Under the pieces are notes generated by a model. That model searched no databases and had not been told where the DNA came from. It worked only from the letters and a program-made list of their open reading frames with translations. A DNA stretch of 64,000 nucleotides from Mycobacterium paragordonae (GTDB taxonomy: Bacteria; Actinomycetota; Actinomycetes; Mycobacteriales; Mycobacteriaceae), in the NCBI RefSeq assembly GCF_003614435.1, contig NZ_CP025546.1, positions 2,480,001 through 2,544,000 of the forward strand. Reading direction: 5' to 3'. Below, one piece after another: positions 52,087 through 61,739 of this stretch (positions within the stretch are counted from its first letter, which is position 1; every line of letters starts with the position of its first letter). Made by a program: the position numbers and the translations under genes.

Positions 52087-52746
52087 GTGTTAAGTCCCCG
52101 GTTGCAAGAACACGACTACGTCCTTGATTCCACCGAGGACCTGGTCGCCCAGGACGGCATCGAGGCCGTGACGATTCGTGCCCTCACCAAAGCCACCGGC
52201 GTTTCCAACGGCGCTATCTACCGCACCTTCGAATCTCGCGGCGGCCTGCTCGGCCGGGTCTGGATCCGAGCGGAACGCCGCTTCCTGGACCAGTTGACCG
52301 GCCTGGTCGAGGAGGCGAAAGCCCAGGCGGGCAGCGAATCCCTGGACGCGGTCTATGCCGCCGCGGAGACCTCGCTGCTGTACCCCGAGTTGTACCCCGG
52401 CTCGTCCGCGTGCCTGATGACGGTGCGTCGCGACGACGTGGTGAGTCAGCCGATGCCGGCAGATATCGCCGAGCACCTGCGGGCTCTCGAGCGTGAACTC
52501 GTCGCGGTGATGGCCCAACTGGCCGAAGGCCTTTGGGGGCGCAGCGACGACAGTGCGGTCGACCTGATCGCGACCTGCATCATCGACCTGCCGAAGTGGA
52601 TCGGGTCGCGGGGCGGGCGGTACAGCCTGCCCATCCAGCGCGACTACCTGCGCGCAGCGGTGCGGTCGGTGCTCGAGGTGGGTCCGCCGCCGACCGGGGC
52701 AGACCGCGAGCTGGCGGCCAGCGGCGCTCGCCATGGCGCGGCCTGA
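52087..52746 (+). CDS. TetR-family transcriptional regulator
   Basis: A 219-residue regulator. The N-terminal HTH is TIRALTKATGVSNGAIYRTFESRGGLL (about residues 30-56); the C-terminal ligand domain is divergent. It is divergent from the ligase gene, with about 216 bp between. Targets unknown. Confidence 0.88.
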   Translation: MLSPRLQEHDYVLDSTEDLVAQDGIEAVTIRALTKATGVSNGAIYRTFESRGGLLGRVWIRAERRFLDQLTGLVEEAKAQAGSESLDAVYAAAETSLLYPELYPGSSACLMTVRRDDVVSQPMPADIAEHLRALERELVAVMAQLAEGLWGRSDDSAVDLIATCIIDLPKWIGSRGGRYSLPIQRDYLRAAVRSVLEVGPPPTGADRELAASGARHGAA

Positions 52747-52752
52747 CCGTCT

Positions 52753-53178
52753 TCAGGAAATCGCCAGGGCGCTGTCCACGGTCGGATAGATCGGTAACAC
52801 CGCACTCAGCCCGCAGGCATCCACGATCCGTGTGACGATCGGTGCGTGGGTCACCAGCCGCAATTCGACGCCGCGACGACGGCAGTCTTCGGCGGCCTCG
52901 GCAAGCACGGTGTAGGCGCAGCAGCCCATGAAATCGACGTCGCTGACGTCAACGATGAACGGTCCGGGCGCGGTGGCAGTGGCAGCCGCTTCGGTCACCA
53001 GCTGGCGCCAGGTGTTCTCGTTGCAGGCGTCTACTTCGCCGCCGGCGTGGATCACCACCGCCTCGCCGCTGCGATCGGTGATCGCCCGCAGGGTGCTGCG
53101 CGGCTCGCCGAGTTGGTACACCAGGCGGGTGCTGAGTGTGAGGTGTGTGGAAAAAGATTCGGCAATGACCAGGCTCAT
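52753..53178 (-). CDS. STAS-domain anti-sigma factor antagonist-like protein (Rv2638-like)
   Basis: A 141-residue single STAS domain: EAVVIHAGGEVDACNENTWRQLV, then FIVDVSDVDFMGCCAYTVLAEA. The usual phospho-acceptor position (D-x-S-S/T-G) is Cys-Cys-Ala, so partner-switching by Ser phosphorylation is unlikely, although a redox switch is conceivable. M. tuberculosis has a STAS protein at the same place next to dedA. It is divergent from the TetR gene at 53336. Confidence 0.83.
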   Translation of the reverse strand: MSLVIAESFSTHLTLSTRLVYQLGEPRSTLRAITDRSGEAVVIHAGGEVDACNENTWRQLVTEAAATATAPGPFIVDVSDVDFMGCCAYTVLAEAAEDCRRRGVELRLVTHAPIVTRIVDACGLSAVLPIYPTVDSALAIS

Positions 53179-53240
53179 GGTGCACTCCTAATCGACTAGC
53201 GCAAGTCGCGCCGCGATGGATGCCCGCCCTGCATATCTGA

Positions 53241-53297
53241 AGACAGACAGATTGATCGCCCTGTAAATATCAGTTCTATAACAAGACAGGTCTGTCT
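53241..53297. promoter_or_regulatory. TetR-type operator and promoter between the STAS and TetR genes
   Basis: AGACAG-GT-CTGTCT (53284-53297) is a perfect palindrome; AGACAGACAG at 53241-53250 is a further half-site cluster. Between them lie TTGATC (53252-53257) and TATAAC (53277-53282), a plausible -35/-10 pair with 19-bp spacing. The TetR protein at 53336 is the likely ligand-responsive repressor of itself. Confidence 0.65.
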
Positions 53298-53335
53298 GTC
53301 TACATGGCTGGGGTAAGAGTACGGTAAGTCACGTT

Positions 53336-53977
53336 ATGACAACGCCCGACGTCACGGGCCCCGGGGGGCCCGCCGTGCCCGCCCGCGAACGAATCCTGAG
53401 TGCCGCCTACGACCTGTTCAGTCGGCGCGGCATCAGGGCGGTGGGCACCGAGGAAGTGATCGAACGTGCCGGGGTGGCCAAGGCGACCCTCTATCGGCAC
53501 TTCGCGACCAAGAACGCGCTGGTGCTGGCCGTACTCGAGCGCCGAGAGCAATTGTGGACGCATGGCCTCATCGAGGAGCGGTCCGCCGCGCTCGGTAGCA
53601 CTCCCGAAGAGCAGTTGCTGGCGATCTTCGACGTGCTGCACGAGTGGTTCCAGAATCGCGACGGTTTCGAGGGCTGCTCATTCGTCAACGTCCTGCTCGA
53701 GTTGGGAGCCGACCACCCCGCCGGAAAGGCGAGCATCGTCCATATCAACAACGTGCGGGAGATTGTGCGCGGGCGGGCGGTGGCAGCGGGTCTGCGCGAC
53801 GTCGAGGATTTCGCGCGGTCCTGGCAGATTCTGATGAAGGGCGCGATCATGCTCGCGGCGGTCGGTGACACCGATGCCGCCCTGCGATCGCGCAACATGG
53901 CCCGAGGGCTCATCGACCAGCATCGCCCACCGGACGGTGTGCACCTCGAAAGGGACCGCGAAGGGGCGGTCGGGTAG
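53336..53977 (+). CDS. TetR-family transcriptional regulator
   Basis: A 213-residue regulator. HTH: GTEEVIERAGVAKATLYRHFATKNALVLAVL (about 40-70), a canonical TetR recognition helix. The C-terminal domain has FVNVLLELGADHPAGK, similar to TetR_C_33-type proteins. The palindrome in its upstream region fits autoregulation. Convergent with dedA. Confidence 0.9.
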   Translation: MTTPDVTGPGGPAVPARERILSAAYDLFSRRGIRAVGTEEVIERAGVAKATLYRHFATKNALVLAVLERREQLWTHGLIEERSAALGSTPEEQLLAIFDVLHEWFQNRDGFEGCSFVNVLLELGADHPAGKASIVHINNVREIVRGRAVAAGLRDVEDFARSWQILMKGAIMLAAVGDTDAALRSRNMARGLIDQHRPPDGVHLERDREGAVG

Positions 53978-53978
53978 C

Positions 53979-54647
53979 TCAGGCCGCCTTCTCCGGAGCC
54001 GGGGTTCCGGTCTTGCGGTAGTGCTCTTCCTCGAGTTCGGCGATGGCGCGGGACGTGCGTTCGCGCAACAGGATGGCCGCGGTGATGCCGCAGATGACGG
54101 CGATGACCAGCGCGACCCAGGAGAAACGGGACATCCAGCGTTCGGCGGCCACGCCGGCGTAATAGACCAGGGCGGTAGTGCCCCCGGCCCAGCAGATGCC
54201 GCCGCTCACGTTGGCCGCCAGGAATCGTGGATAGGGCATCTTCAACGCCCCGGCCAGCGGCCCGGCGAAGATGCGCAACAGGGCGATGAAGCGGCCGAAG
54301 AACACCGCACGAACACCCCAGCGGTTGAATGTCCGCTCGGCCAGGGCAACGTGTCCGGGACCGAAGTGCTTGGGGAATCTGCGGCCGAGGCGGTCGAACA
54401 GTGGCATCCCGAAGCGCCGGCCGATCGAGTAGCCGATCGAGTCGCCCACCACCGCGCCGATCACCGCGGCCGCGCCGACGCCGATGGGGTTGACCCCGAT
54501 CTCGTGATGCGACGACATCAACGCGGCGCTGACCAACACGATCTCTCCCGGCAGTGGAATGCCCAGGCTTTCCACTCCGACGACGCCGCCAACCAGCAGA
54601 TAGATCGCCAGCGGCGGGATTGAATGCAGCAGGGCGTCCAGATCCAT
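53979..54647 (-). CDS. dedA: DedA-family membrane protein
   Basis: A 222-residue DedA/VTT-type protein. VESLGIPLPGEIVLVSAALM has the re-entrant G-x-P-x-P-G-E motif; FFGRFIALLRIFAGPLAGALKMPYPRFL has the conserved R-x3-R and amphipathic loop. The family flips polyprenyl phosphates or phospholipids and helps keep the proton motive force. Four to five membrane helices, C-terminal charged tail. Corresponds to Rv2637. Confidence 0.92.
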   Translation of the reverse strand: MDLDALLHSIPPLAIYLLVGGVVGVESLGIPLPGEIVLVSAALMSSHHEIGVNPIGVGAAAVIGAVVGDSIGYSIGRRFGMPLFDRLGRRFPKHFGPGHVALAERTFNRWGVRAVFFGRFIALLRIFAGPLAGALKMPYPRFLAANVSGGICWAGGTTALVYYAGVAAERWMSRFSWVALVIAVICGITAAILLRERTSRAIAELEEEHYRKTGTPAPEKAA

Positions 54648-54718
54648 GGATAAAGGATGCCTGACCGCCGCCGGATACGCGGCACAACGCCGTCAGCGAA
54701 TCCCGGTATGGATCCGGT

Positions 54719-56416
54719 ATGGATACTGTCGTGACGTCAAAACTCAGGACGGCACCGGAGGTCGCGTTGGAATTCAACCTCGCCCAGATAGTTTCGGCGG
54801 TGGCCGCCGCCAACCCGGACCGCGACGCCATCGTGTTCGGCGACCGGCGGTTCACCTTCGCCCAGACCGTGCAACGGGCCCGACGGTTCGCACGTGCGCT
54901 GCACGAGTGGGGATTCGGCGCCCACCGGGAACGCGCCGAGTTGGCTCCGCACGAATCCGGGCAGAGTCATCTGGGCCTGTATCTGGCCAACTGCAATGAG
55001 TTTCTGGAGGCAATGATCGGGGCGTACCAGGCCCGGGTGGCTCCGTTCAACGTCAACTACCGCTACGTCGCCGACGAGTTGGTGTACCTGATCGGCAACG
55101 CCAACGCGGATGCGCTGGTCTACCAGGCGCGTTTCGCGCCGACCCTGGCCCAGGCATTGGAACGGGCACCGAAGCCGGTTCGGCTGATCCACGTCGACGA
55201 CGAGTCCGGAAACGCGCCGCTTCCGGGGGCGGTGCGCTACGAGGAGTTGCTGGCATCCGTTTCCGATGAACCGCTGGATGTGGTGCCCTCGCCCGACGAT
55301 CTCTACATGCTCTACACCGGCGGCACCACCGGCATGCCCAAGGCGGTGCTGTGGCGCCAGCACGACATCTTCATGAACGCGATGGGCGGCCGGACCTTCG
55401 GCACCGGTGAGCCGGTGCGCAGCCTCGAGGAGATCGTGGAGCGCTCCCGGCCCGACGGTCCGGGATCGATGACGGCCGCACCGCTGATGCACGGGGCGGC
55501 GCAGTGGGCGGCGTTCATCAACTTGTGTGCCGGGCGGCCGTTCGTGATGGCGCCGACGACCACGCATCTGGACCCGGCTGAAGTGTGGGCGCTGGCCAGC
55601 CGGGAACGGGTGGTGTCGTTGTCGATCGTGGGCGACGCGTTCGGCCGTCCGCTGCTCGACGAGCTGCAGAGCGGCTCCTACGACCTGTCCGGGCTGTTCG
55701 TACTGGTCACCGGCGGGGCGGCGTTGAGTGCACCACTGAAGCAGCGGTTCGTGGAACTGCTGCCGCACCTGACGATCTTGGACGCCGGCGGCTCCTCGGA
55801 ATCGGGTGCCCAGATGGGGCAGGTGTCCAGCGCCGCGCAGCAGGTGTCGGGTAGGTTCACGCCCAATCCCGGTGCGGTGGTGGTCAGCGAGGACCTGACG
55901 CGGATCCTGTCGCCCGGGGACGACGAGATCGGCTGGCTCGCCCAGCAGGGCCCAATCCCGTTGGGCTATCTCGGCGACGCTGCGAAGACGGCCCGGACAT
56001 TTCCGGTCATCGACGGGATCCGGCACTCGGTTCCCGGTGACCGGGCCCGGTGGGACGCCGACGGGCAGATCGAACTGCTGGGCAGGGATTCGGTGACCAT
56101 CAACTCCGGCGGCGAGAAGATCTTCGCCGAGGAGGTCGAGGCCGCGATCAACGAGCACCCCGCCGTCTACGACGTCGTGGTGACCGGCCGTCCCAGTGAG
56201 CGGTGGGGAAACGAGGTCGTCGCCCTGGTGCAGCTGGCCGACGGCGCTCACGCCGGCGCCGACGACATCGCCGACGAAATCATCGCCGAGGCCGCGCGCC
56301 ATATCGCACGCTACAAGCTGCCCAAAGAGGTGATCTTCTGCGCCAAGTTGCAGCGGTCACCGTCCGGTAAGGCCGACTACCGGTGGGCGAAAGAGCAAGC
56401 GACACAGGCTAGTTGA
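54719..56416 (+). CDS. acyl-CoA synthetase (FadD family)
   Basis: A 565-residue adenylate-forming enzyme. The A3 loop is [18 protein letters not shown] (about residue 198), A5 is [11 protein letters not shown]7 is [29 protein letters not shown] and the A10 Lys is [10 protein letters not shown]. The C-terminal [14 protein letters not shown] and PLMHGAAQW segments resemble the FadD3/FadD19 steroid- or short-side-chain-CoA ligases of mycobacteria, but the substrate is not decided by sequence. Starts at ATG 54719; ends overlapping the PPE gene by 8 bp (convergent). Confidence 0.9.
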   Translation: MDTVVTSKLRTAPEVALEFNLAQIVSAVAAANPDRDAIVFGDRRFTFAQTVQRARRFARALHEWGFGAHRERAELAPHESGQSHLGLYLANCNEFLEAMIGAYQARVAPFNVNYRYVADELVYLIGNANADALVYQARFAPTLAQALERAPKPVRLIHVDDESGNAPLPGAVRYEELLASVSDEPLDVVPSPDDLYMLYTGGTTGMPKAVLWRQHDIFMNAMGGRTFGTGEPVRSLEEIVERSRPDGPGSMTAAPLMHGAAQWAAFINLCAGRPFVMAPTTTHLDPAEVWALASRERVVSLSIVGDAFGRPLLDELQSGSYDLSGLFVLVTGGAALSAPLKQRFVELLPHLTILDAGGSSESGAQMGQVSSAAQQVSGRFTPNPGAVVVSEDLTRILSPGDDEIGWLAQQGPIPLGYLGDAAKTARTFPVIDGIRHSVPGDRARWDADGQIELLGRDSVTINSGGEKIFAEEVEAAINEHPAVYDVVVTGRPSERWGNEVVALVQLADGAHAGADDIADEIIAEAARHIARYKLPKEVIFCAKLQRSPSGKADYRWAKEQATQAS

Positions 56417-58202
56417 AGAATCCGGACTGGTTGTCGCCCCGGTGCCCGGCACCGGAGCTGCTGTTGCCGGCGTTGACGACACCGGAGTTGTAGTCACCCG
56501 AGTTGTTGATGCCGGTGTTGTACGAGCCGGTGTTGCTGAAGCCGGACAGTGCGAAGCCGGTGTTGTAGAACCCGACGTTGCCCCGGCCGTCGGAGTTGTG
56601 CCAGCCCGAGGTGTAGCCGTAGGCGTCAGGGGTGATGTTCTGGAACCCTGAGGAATCCGAGCCGATGTTGTAGAAACCGGACAGGTTGCTGCCGACGTTG
56701 CCGATTCCCGAGTTCGTCACGCCGACAGGGGTTTCCGAGCTACCGTAACCGGTGTTCAGGCTGCCCGAGTTGAACACCCCGGTGTTGGTGTTGCCCGAGC
56801 TGAACAATCCGGTGTTCCAGTACCCCGAGTTGAACGCGCCGGTATTGGTGCCGTAGTCGGCGGAGTTGAAGAAACCGGTATTGCCGGAGCCTGCATTGCC
56901 GAAGCCGACGTTGTCATAGAACGCGTTACCGGCGCCCATGTTGCCGATGCCGGCATTGTCGAAGCCGAAGTTGGTGCTGCCGCCGTTGCCGAAGCCGGTG
57001 TTGACCGATCCCGCGTTCCAGAAGCCGGAGTTGGTTTGTCCGGCGTTGCCGAAGCCCCAGTTGCCGTTGCCCGAATTGAAGAAGCCGACGTTGTTGTCGC
57101 CGGAGTTGAAGAAGCCGACGTTGTTGTTGCCCGAGTTGCCGAAGCCGAAATTGCCGACACCGGCGTTCAGCGCGCCGATACCTACCTGGTTGTCTCCGGT
57201 CAGGCCGAACCCGACGTTGTTGTTGCCGTTGTTGCCGAATCCGAAGTTGAAACTGCCCTTGTTGCCGAAGCCGACGTTCGAGTCGCCGATGTTGCCGCTG
57301 CCCAGGTTGAACGAGCCGGCGTTACCGCTGCCGAAATTGGTGGAGCCGATGTTGCCGCCGCCGCGGTTACCGTCGCCGACATTGCCCGGCCCGAGGTTTC
57401 CGTTGCCCTGGTTGCCGCCGCCCAGATTGAGATTGCCGAAGTTGCCGTTGCCCAAGTTCGTATTGCCCCAGTTGCCGCTGCCCAGGTTGGTATTACCGGT
57501 GTTGCCGCTGCCCAGGTTGGCGTTGCCGCCGTTGCCGCTGCCGAGGTTGGCGTTGCCGTAGTTTCCGCTGCCTACGTTGGATTTTCCGGTGTTGCCGCTG
57601 CCGAGGTTGTTGTCGCCGGTGTTTCCGATGCCGAGGTTCCACACGCCGTTGTTGCCGATGCTGGTATTCAGCGTGGCCAGACCGCCCAGCGCTTCCTGCC
57701 AGGAGGTCAGCTGCGCTGCGGCCGCGGATGCTTCACCGTGGTAGCCGGCCAGAGCGGCGACGTCGGCGGCCCACATGGCCTCGTATCCGCTCTCCATGGC
57801 GGCGATGGCCGGGGCGTTCTGACCGAATATATTCGAAATCACAAGTTGCACAAGTGCGTTGCGATTGGCACTGACCAGTGCCGGGGGAATCGTGGCCGCC
57901 TGAGCCGCTTCGAATGCGCCTGCCACGGCGCTGGATTGGGCGGCGGCGCCGGCGGCATGCGCCGATATCGCGCCCAGCAACCTCGCGTACGGCGCGGCGA
58001 CCGCGGCCATGGCCGTCGCGGCCGGACCTTGCCAGGCCTGCGCCGCGAGGTTTGAGGTCACTGCCTGGAACGACGTCGCCGCGGTGTCGAGCTCGTCGGC
58101 CAGACCGGTCCAGGCCGCGGCGGCTTGCAGCATCGGCGCTGATCCGGCGCCCATGAACATGCGCGCCGAGTTGATCTCGGGAGGCAGTATTTCAAACGTC
58201 AT
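56409..58202 (-). CDS. PPE-MPTR family protein
   Basis: A 597-residue protein. Residues 1-180 form the PPE domain ([11 protein letters not shown] with Pro-Pro-Glu, then [17 protein letters not shown] including the WxG-type motif). From residue 180 to the end it consists of N-x-G-x-G-N pentapeptide-type repeats (NLGSGN, NVGFGN, NTGFFNS) of the MPTR class, which form a beta-solenoid. PPE proteins are exported by ESX-5 and lie on the surface or are secreted; MPTR proteins are restricted largely to slow growers. No PE partner gene is adjacent. ATG 58202 follows GAGAAGGG. Confidence 0.95.
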   Translation of the reverse strand: MTFEILPPEINSARMFMGAGSAPMLQAAAAWTGLADELDTAATSFQAVTSNLAAQAWQGPAATAMAAVAAPYARLLGAISAHAAGAAAQSSAVAGAFEAAQAATIPPALVSANRNALVQLVISNIFGQNAPAIAAMESGYEAMWAADVAALAGYHGEASAAAAQLTSWQEALGGLATLNTSIGNNGVWNLGIGNTGDNNLGSGNTGKSNVGSGNYGNANLGSGNGGNANLGSGNTGNTNLGSGNWGNTNLGNGNFGNLNLGGGNQGNGNLGPGNVGDGNRGGGNIGSTNFGSGNAGSFNLGSGNIGDSNVGFGNKGSFNFGFGNNGNNNVGFGLTGDNQVGIGALNAGVGNFGFGNSGNNNVGFFNSGDNNVGFFNSGNGNWGFGNAGQTNSGFWNAGSVNTGFGNGGSTNFGFDNAGIGNMGAGNAFYDNVGFGNAGSGNTGFFNSADYGTNTGAFNSGYWNTGLFSSGNTNTGVFNSGSLNTGYGSSETPVGVTNSGIGNVGSNLSGFYNIGSDSSGFQNITPDAYGYTSGWHNSDGRGNVGFYNTGFALSGFSNTGSYNTGINNSGDYNSGVVNAGNSSSGAGHRGDNQSGFFN

Positions 58203-58705
58203 GACCCCAACCCTTCTCGCGCGGGGTTCGCTTGCACTAGAGACCGGCTAGACGCCCCGCTACGAACTGCTCATCGAGCAGTCCCGCCGAGTGGATACTA
58301 AAAGACGGTGCCAAGGGGTGTGAGCAGAATTCAAAAATTATTCATATTTAAGGTTGGGTAAATATCGGAGTCCATGGATTCGCGGCAGGTCGGGGGAGCC
58401 GGTAGACGGCGGGGGCGCAACAACGAGGCCATGACACGCGCGAGAAAAGGGGCCATGGCACGCGCGGAGAAAAGGGGCGTGACACGCGTGAGAAAAGGGG
58501 GGCGTCGCGTTGCCAACCAGTCTTGATTCCCCGACCACTCTGCAACGCGACGCTGGGCAACCGTATCGAGAATCAGGACGCCGTAGGTGCGTTTTCACCG
58601 AAACCGTCGTCGGCAGGACACGCGTGCTGGTTTTCCGCAGCGCCCTGTCGCGGCGCCGGGCCGTTCTCTTGGAGATTGCCGCCGGCGGCGAGCTAGGCTC
58701 GCGAA
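58203..58705. other. intergenic region before the IclR gene
   Basis: 503 bp between PPE and IclR genes. It contains the three-copy repeat at 58431-58504 and an AT-rich block around 58330-58370 (unusual for this chromosome) likely to hold the PPE promoter. No convincing gene. Confidence 0.6.
58431..58504. repeat. 24/25-bp tandem repeat, three copies
   Basis: Units at 58431-58454, 58455-58479 and 58480-58504 share (A)TG(A/G)CACGCG...GAGAAAAGGGG(C/G). They lie between the PPE promoter and the IclR gene. Confidence 0.82.
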
Positions 58706-59470
58706 GTGCCGAACGAGGTGCCGCAGTATCCGATCGAGTCGGTCGACAACGCGCTGAAATTGCTACTTCTGCTCGGTGAGCAGCCCCAGATCCGGTTGAG
58801 TGAGGCCACCAAGTACCTGGGCGTCGCGTCGTCGACCGCGCACCGGCTGCTGGCGATGCTGACCTATGGCGGCTTCGTCCGCCAGGATCCGGATTCCAAG
58901 GCGTACCTCCCGGGCCCGGCCCTCACCAGCGTGGCCTTCGCGATCTTCGGCCGCATCGACATCCCGCGCACCGCCATGCCGATCATGCGCGGTCTCAGCG
59001 AGCGCCTCGGCGAGTCGATTCACGTGGGGATGCTCGACGCCACCAATGTCCGCTTCGTCGCCGCGATCGAAGGACCCAAAGCCGTTCGGGTCGCCTCCCG
59101 GTTGGGGCGCACCATGCCGGCGCACTGCACCTCGACCGGCAAGGTATTACTGGCTGGGTTGCCGGAAGGGGAACTGCGACAACTGTTCCCGCGCGAGACA
59201 TTGGAAAGCATCACCGAGCGCTCGATCGACAGCCGGTCCCGCCTCGAGACCGAGCTGACCCGTATCCGCCGGCAGGGCTACGCCACCAACCGCGAGGAGA
59301 GTGAGGAGGGCGTGGCCTCGATTGCGGTCCAGATCCCTATCCGCGCACCGGGATTGCGGCTTGCGCTGAACGCCGCCGCTCCGCAGCAACGGCTGCCCGC
59401 CTCGAAGTACGCTCCGGTCGCGGCCGCACTGACCGAGGCGGCCAAAGAGATCGGCGATCAGCTGGGCTGA
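58706..59470 (+). CDS. IclR-family transcriptional regulator
   Basis: A 254-residue regulator. N-terminal winged HTH: SVDNALKLLLLLGEQPQIRLSEATKYLGVASSTAHRLLAML (about 10-55). The C-terminal IclR ligand-binding domain has GESIHVGMLDATNVRFVAAIEG, AHCTSTGKVLLAGL and EGVASIAVQIPIRAP. It faces the dioxygenase operon and its 3' end overlaps the last operon gene by 13 bp, so it is the likely local regulator responding to an aromatic metabolite. Start GTG 58706. Confidence 0.92.
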   Translation: MPNEVPQYPIESVDNALKLLLLLGEQPQIRLSEATKYLGVASSTAHRLLAMLTYGGFVRQDPDSKAYLPGPALTSVAFAIFGRIDIPRTAMPIMRGLSERLGESIHVGMLDATNVRFVAAIEGPKAVRVASRLGRTMPAHCTSTGKVLLAGLPEGELRQLFPRETLESITERSIDSRSRLETELTRIRRQGYATNREESEEGVASIAVQIPIRAPGLRLALNAAAPQQRLPASKYAPVAAALTEAAKEIGDQLG

Positions 59471-60183
59471 CCGTCCAGACGGGCGACCTCGTGCCGCCAG
59501 GCCGACTCTGTGTTGAAGCCAGACCCCAGGTCCGGCAGGTGATCCCAGTCGGCGTCTTCGATATCCCTCAAGGTGCCGCCGGCGGCGCGCACCCGCAATG
59601 ACATGCGGGCCAGCTCATCGATGCTGATCGCCTGCAGCACAGACTGTTCGATGCTGCCGGCGGCGCTGGTGATGCCGTGACCGCGCAGGATCACTAGCGG
59701 CCTGCCGCCCATGGCGGCCACCATTTCCTTGGCCAGCTGCGTATTCCGAATCAGCACCGCGCGTGGGTAGACCGGCACGCCGCCACGAGCCAGCCGCGCG
59801 CCGGGAATGTCGAAGGCTCCGTAGACGGGCCGGATCGCGATGCCGGCCAGATCGGCGGCGACGACGGCCGGTGGATGCACGTGGGCGACGGCTCGGTGCC
59901 CGGCGTCGGCGCGCATCGTTTCGACGTGGATCGGCAGCTCGTTGGGCACCCGGTAGCCGTCGAGTTCGCCTGGGGCGCCCGCTTTTCCGTCGAGGGTGAT
60001 GAGGCGGATGTCGCTGGGCCGGGTGAAGGCCACCCCGGTGTCGGTGTCGCTGCGACAACGGATCAGCAGGTGGCCGTCGTCGATACGCAAGCTCAGATGT
60101 CCAAGCATGCCGTCGACCAAGCCGCGGGACGCCGCGACGCGACAACCCTGGGCCACCAGGGCGCGCTGAGATGCCAAGTTCAT
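59458..60183 (-). CDS. class II aldolase/adducin-family protein
   Basis: A 241-residue zinc-dependent aldolase-fold protein. GMLGHLSLRIDDGHLLI, VAHVHPPAVVAADLAG (the His-x-His zinc pair), and ILRGHGITSAAGSIEQSVLQAISIDE (third His) are in order. In catabolic operons the family cleaves hydroxy-acids or decarboxylates dihydroxy-carboxylates (as with phthalate decarboxylases); such a role for a cis-dihydrodiol carboxylate is inference. Last gene of the operon, overlapping the SDR gene by 4 bp. Confidence 0.85.
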   Translation of the reverse strand: MNLASQRALVAQGCRVAASRGLVDGMLGHLSLRIDDGHLLIRCRSDTDTGVAFTRPSDIRLITLDGKAGAPGELDGYRVPNELPIHVETMRADAGHRAVAHVHPPAVVAADLAGIAIRPVYGAFDIPGARLARGGVPVYPRAVLIRNTQLAKEMVAAMGGRPLVILRGHGITSAAGSIEQSVLQAISIDELARMSLRVRAAGGTLRDIEDADWDHLPDLGSGFNTESAWRHEVARLDGQPS

Positions 60184-60974
60184 TTCGGCGCTCCCAAGCG
60201 GAATCCGCCGTCGGGATGAACCGTCTCGCCGGTGATGCCGCGAGAACGATCCGAGGCCAGGAATACGTAGCTCCAGGCATGGTCGGAGCCGCTCAGCGCG
60301 ACGTTGAGCGGGGTGCGGGCGGCCAGATCGCTGGCCCGGCCGGGGGAGTCATCCAGCCGGACGTCGCCGAGTCCGAGGCTGGCGAGACCACGCAGGTCGG
60401 TGTTGAGGGTCCCGCCCGGCGCCACTCCGTTGACCCGGATCTGCGGGGCCAGGTCGTGCGCCAGCGCGGTCACCAGGCCGCGGACGGCGAACTTCGAGGG
60501 CACGTACAGCACGCCGCCGCGCCCCGGGTAGTAGGCCGAGGTGGATTCCGTCAGCACGATCGATGGTCCGGTCCCGTCGCGCAGCGCCGGCAGCGCGGCT
60601 TTGGCCGACTGCAGGTGGCTGAGCACATTGGTGCGGAACATCTCGTCGAACGCGGGGGACAGGTCCTCGGCGTCGATGTCGTCGATGCCGCGGTAGAAGT
60701 CGAACACCCCGACGCAGTTGACCAGGGTGTCGAGGCCGCCATGGGTGTCTAGCGCGACGGTGACGGCATGCTCGTTGTCGGCGCGGGTGGTGGCGTCACC
60801 CTGCACGACCGGGACACCGGGCAGTTCCTCGTCAAGGCGCGCGCATTTGTCCGGATCCCGTTCCAGCACTGCGACTTTGGCGCCCTCGGCCAGGAACGCG
60901 TCCAGCACCGCCCGTCCGATTCCCGAACCGGCGCCGACCACCAGAGCCCGTTTGCCGTCAAGCCAGCCGGTCAT
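60180..60974 (-). CDS. SDR-family cis-dihydrodiol dehydrogenase
   Basis: A 264-residue short-chain dehydrogenase. The cofactor motif is VVGAGSGIGRAVLDAFLAEGA; VNCVGVFDFYRGIDDID is the NAG-region variant; catalytic residues are Ser in ESTSAYYPG and Y-x3-K in LYVPSKFA. The closest type known to me is the 2,3-dihydroxy-2,3-dihydro-phenylpropionate dehydrogenase/BphB group, which re-aromatises the dioxygenase product to a catechol with NAD+. ATG 60974 overlaps the small gene upstream by 17 bp. Confidence 0.88.
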   Translation of the reverse strand: MTGWLDGKRALVVGAGSGIGRAVLDAFLAEGAKVAVLERDPDKCARLDEELPGVPVVQGDATTRADNEHAVTVALDTHGGLDTLVNCVGVFDFYRGIDDIDAEDLSPAFDEMFRTNVLSHLQSAKAALPALRDGTGPSIVLTESTSAYYPGRGGVLYVPSKFAVRGLVTALAHDLAPQIRVNGVAPGGTLNTDLRGLASLGLGDVRLDDSPGRASDLAARTPLNVALSGSDHAWSYVFLASDRSRGITGETVHPDGGFRLGAPK

Positions 60975-61209
60975 CGTGATCTTCCGGCTCGTCGGGCAGC
61001 AGCGGGGCCTGTGAGTTGCCGACCATGGCCGCCAGCGTACGGGGGTTCTGCCAGGTGAGAGCCTCGACCTCGAGGGCGTCCAGGGTGATCGACCGACCAC
61101 TTCGGGGGCAGCTGATCAGGAGTCGTGATCCGTTGCGGGTGTCGACCCGCTGGACCAGGACCTCGGTGAATTCGTTCGCCAACGCGATGGGCTCGCCGGC
61201 CGGGTTCAC
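60958..61209 (-). CDS. small operon protein of unknown function
   Basis: An 83-residue protein between the dioxygenase beta subunit and the dehydrogenase (MNPAGEPIALANEFTEVLVQ...). It has a single Cys and so is not a ferredoxin, the component expected here. The overlapping start (GTG, 4 bp) and stop indicate that it is really translated with the operon. Predicted mostly beta in the first 50 residues. Confidence 0.72.
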   Translation of the reverse strand: MNPAGEPIALANEFTEVLVQRVDTRNGSRLLISCPRSGRSITLDALEVEALTWQNPRTLAAMVGNSQAPLLPDEPEDHDDRLA

Positions 61210-61739
61210 AGGAACACCGCCAAGTTCTGCATGCGCAACACCGATTCATCGGCAATGATCTTGCGGCGAGCCAACTTCCAGCAAGCCTGGGTCTCGTTCC
61301 AGCGCAGCAGGTCTTCGCGGCCGCAGGACAACAAGGCGGACTCGTTGACATCGCCGCGGCTGCGGAACAGCAATTCGGCCGATTCGACGAGCAGGTGCGT
61401 CTGATCCTGTTCGAAGGTGCGCACGTTGGTGACGAAGTGCCGCAGGCGCGACGGGGGATCCTCGGCCCACACGTGCTCTGTGCCCATCCGGGCCATCCGC
61501 TGGGTCAGCGAATACTTGTCCTCGTCGAAGTGGTCCATGCCGGGTTTGGGAAATAACGAGGTGTCGAATCCGGCGCCGCGGGCGGTGGTGACGCGGACCG
61601 GCATGACGTAGTGGATGTCGTCGGTCATGGTGTCCAGCCACGCCTCATACTGCTGCGCGTCCAGCAGATACGCCTCGTCGACCAAGAACTGGTGGGCTTG
61701 TTGATGCCGAATATCGTTGAATGGCAGAGCTTTTCTCAC
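61206..61739 (-). CDS. aromatic-ring-hydroxylating dioxygenase, beta subunit
   Basis: A 177-residue protein of the SnoaL-like/NTF2 fold: FLVDEAYLLDAQQYEAWLDTMTDDIHYVMPVRVT near the N-terminus, SRLRHFVTNVRTF in the middle, and GREDLLRWNETQACWKLARRKIIADESVL at the end, all typical of naphthalene/biphenyl dioxygenase small subunits. It assembles with the alpha subunit as alpha3beta3. GTG 61739 overlaps the alpha stop (GTGA). Confidence 0.92.
   Translation of the reverse strand: MRKALPFNDIRHQQAHQFLVDEAYLLDAQQYEAWLDTMTDDIHYVMPVRVTTARGAGFDTSLFPKPGMDHFDEDKYSLTQRMARMGTEHVWAEDPPSRLRHFVTNVRTFEQDQTHLLVESAELLFRSRGDVNESALLSCGREDLLRWNETQACWKLARRKIIADESVLRMQNLAVFL

Noticed and set aside
56442..58055. Short regular repeats resembling a CRISPR array or antisense coding frames over the PPE gene
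   Set aside because: The periodicity is the pentapeptide MPTR coding repeat; units are 15 bp multiples, degenerate at third positions and have no spacers.
58338..58598. Minus-strand open frames over the 24/25-bp repeat
   Set aside because: They only translate the repeat and its flanks, have no conserved features and no ribosome site.
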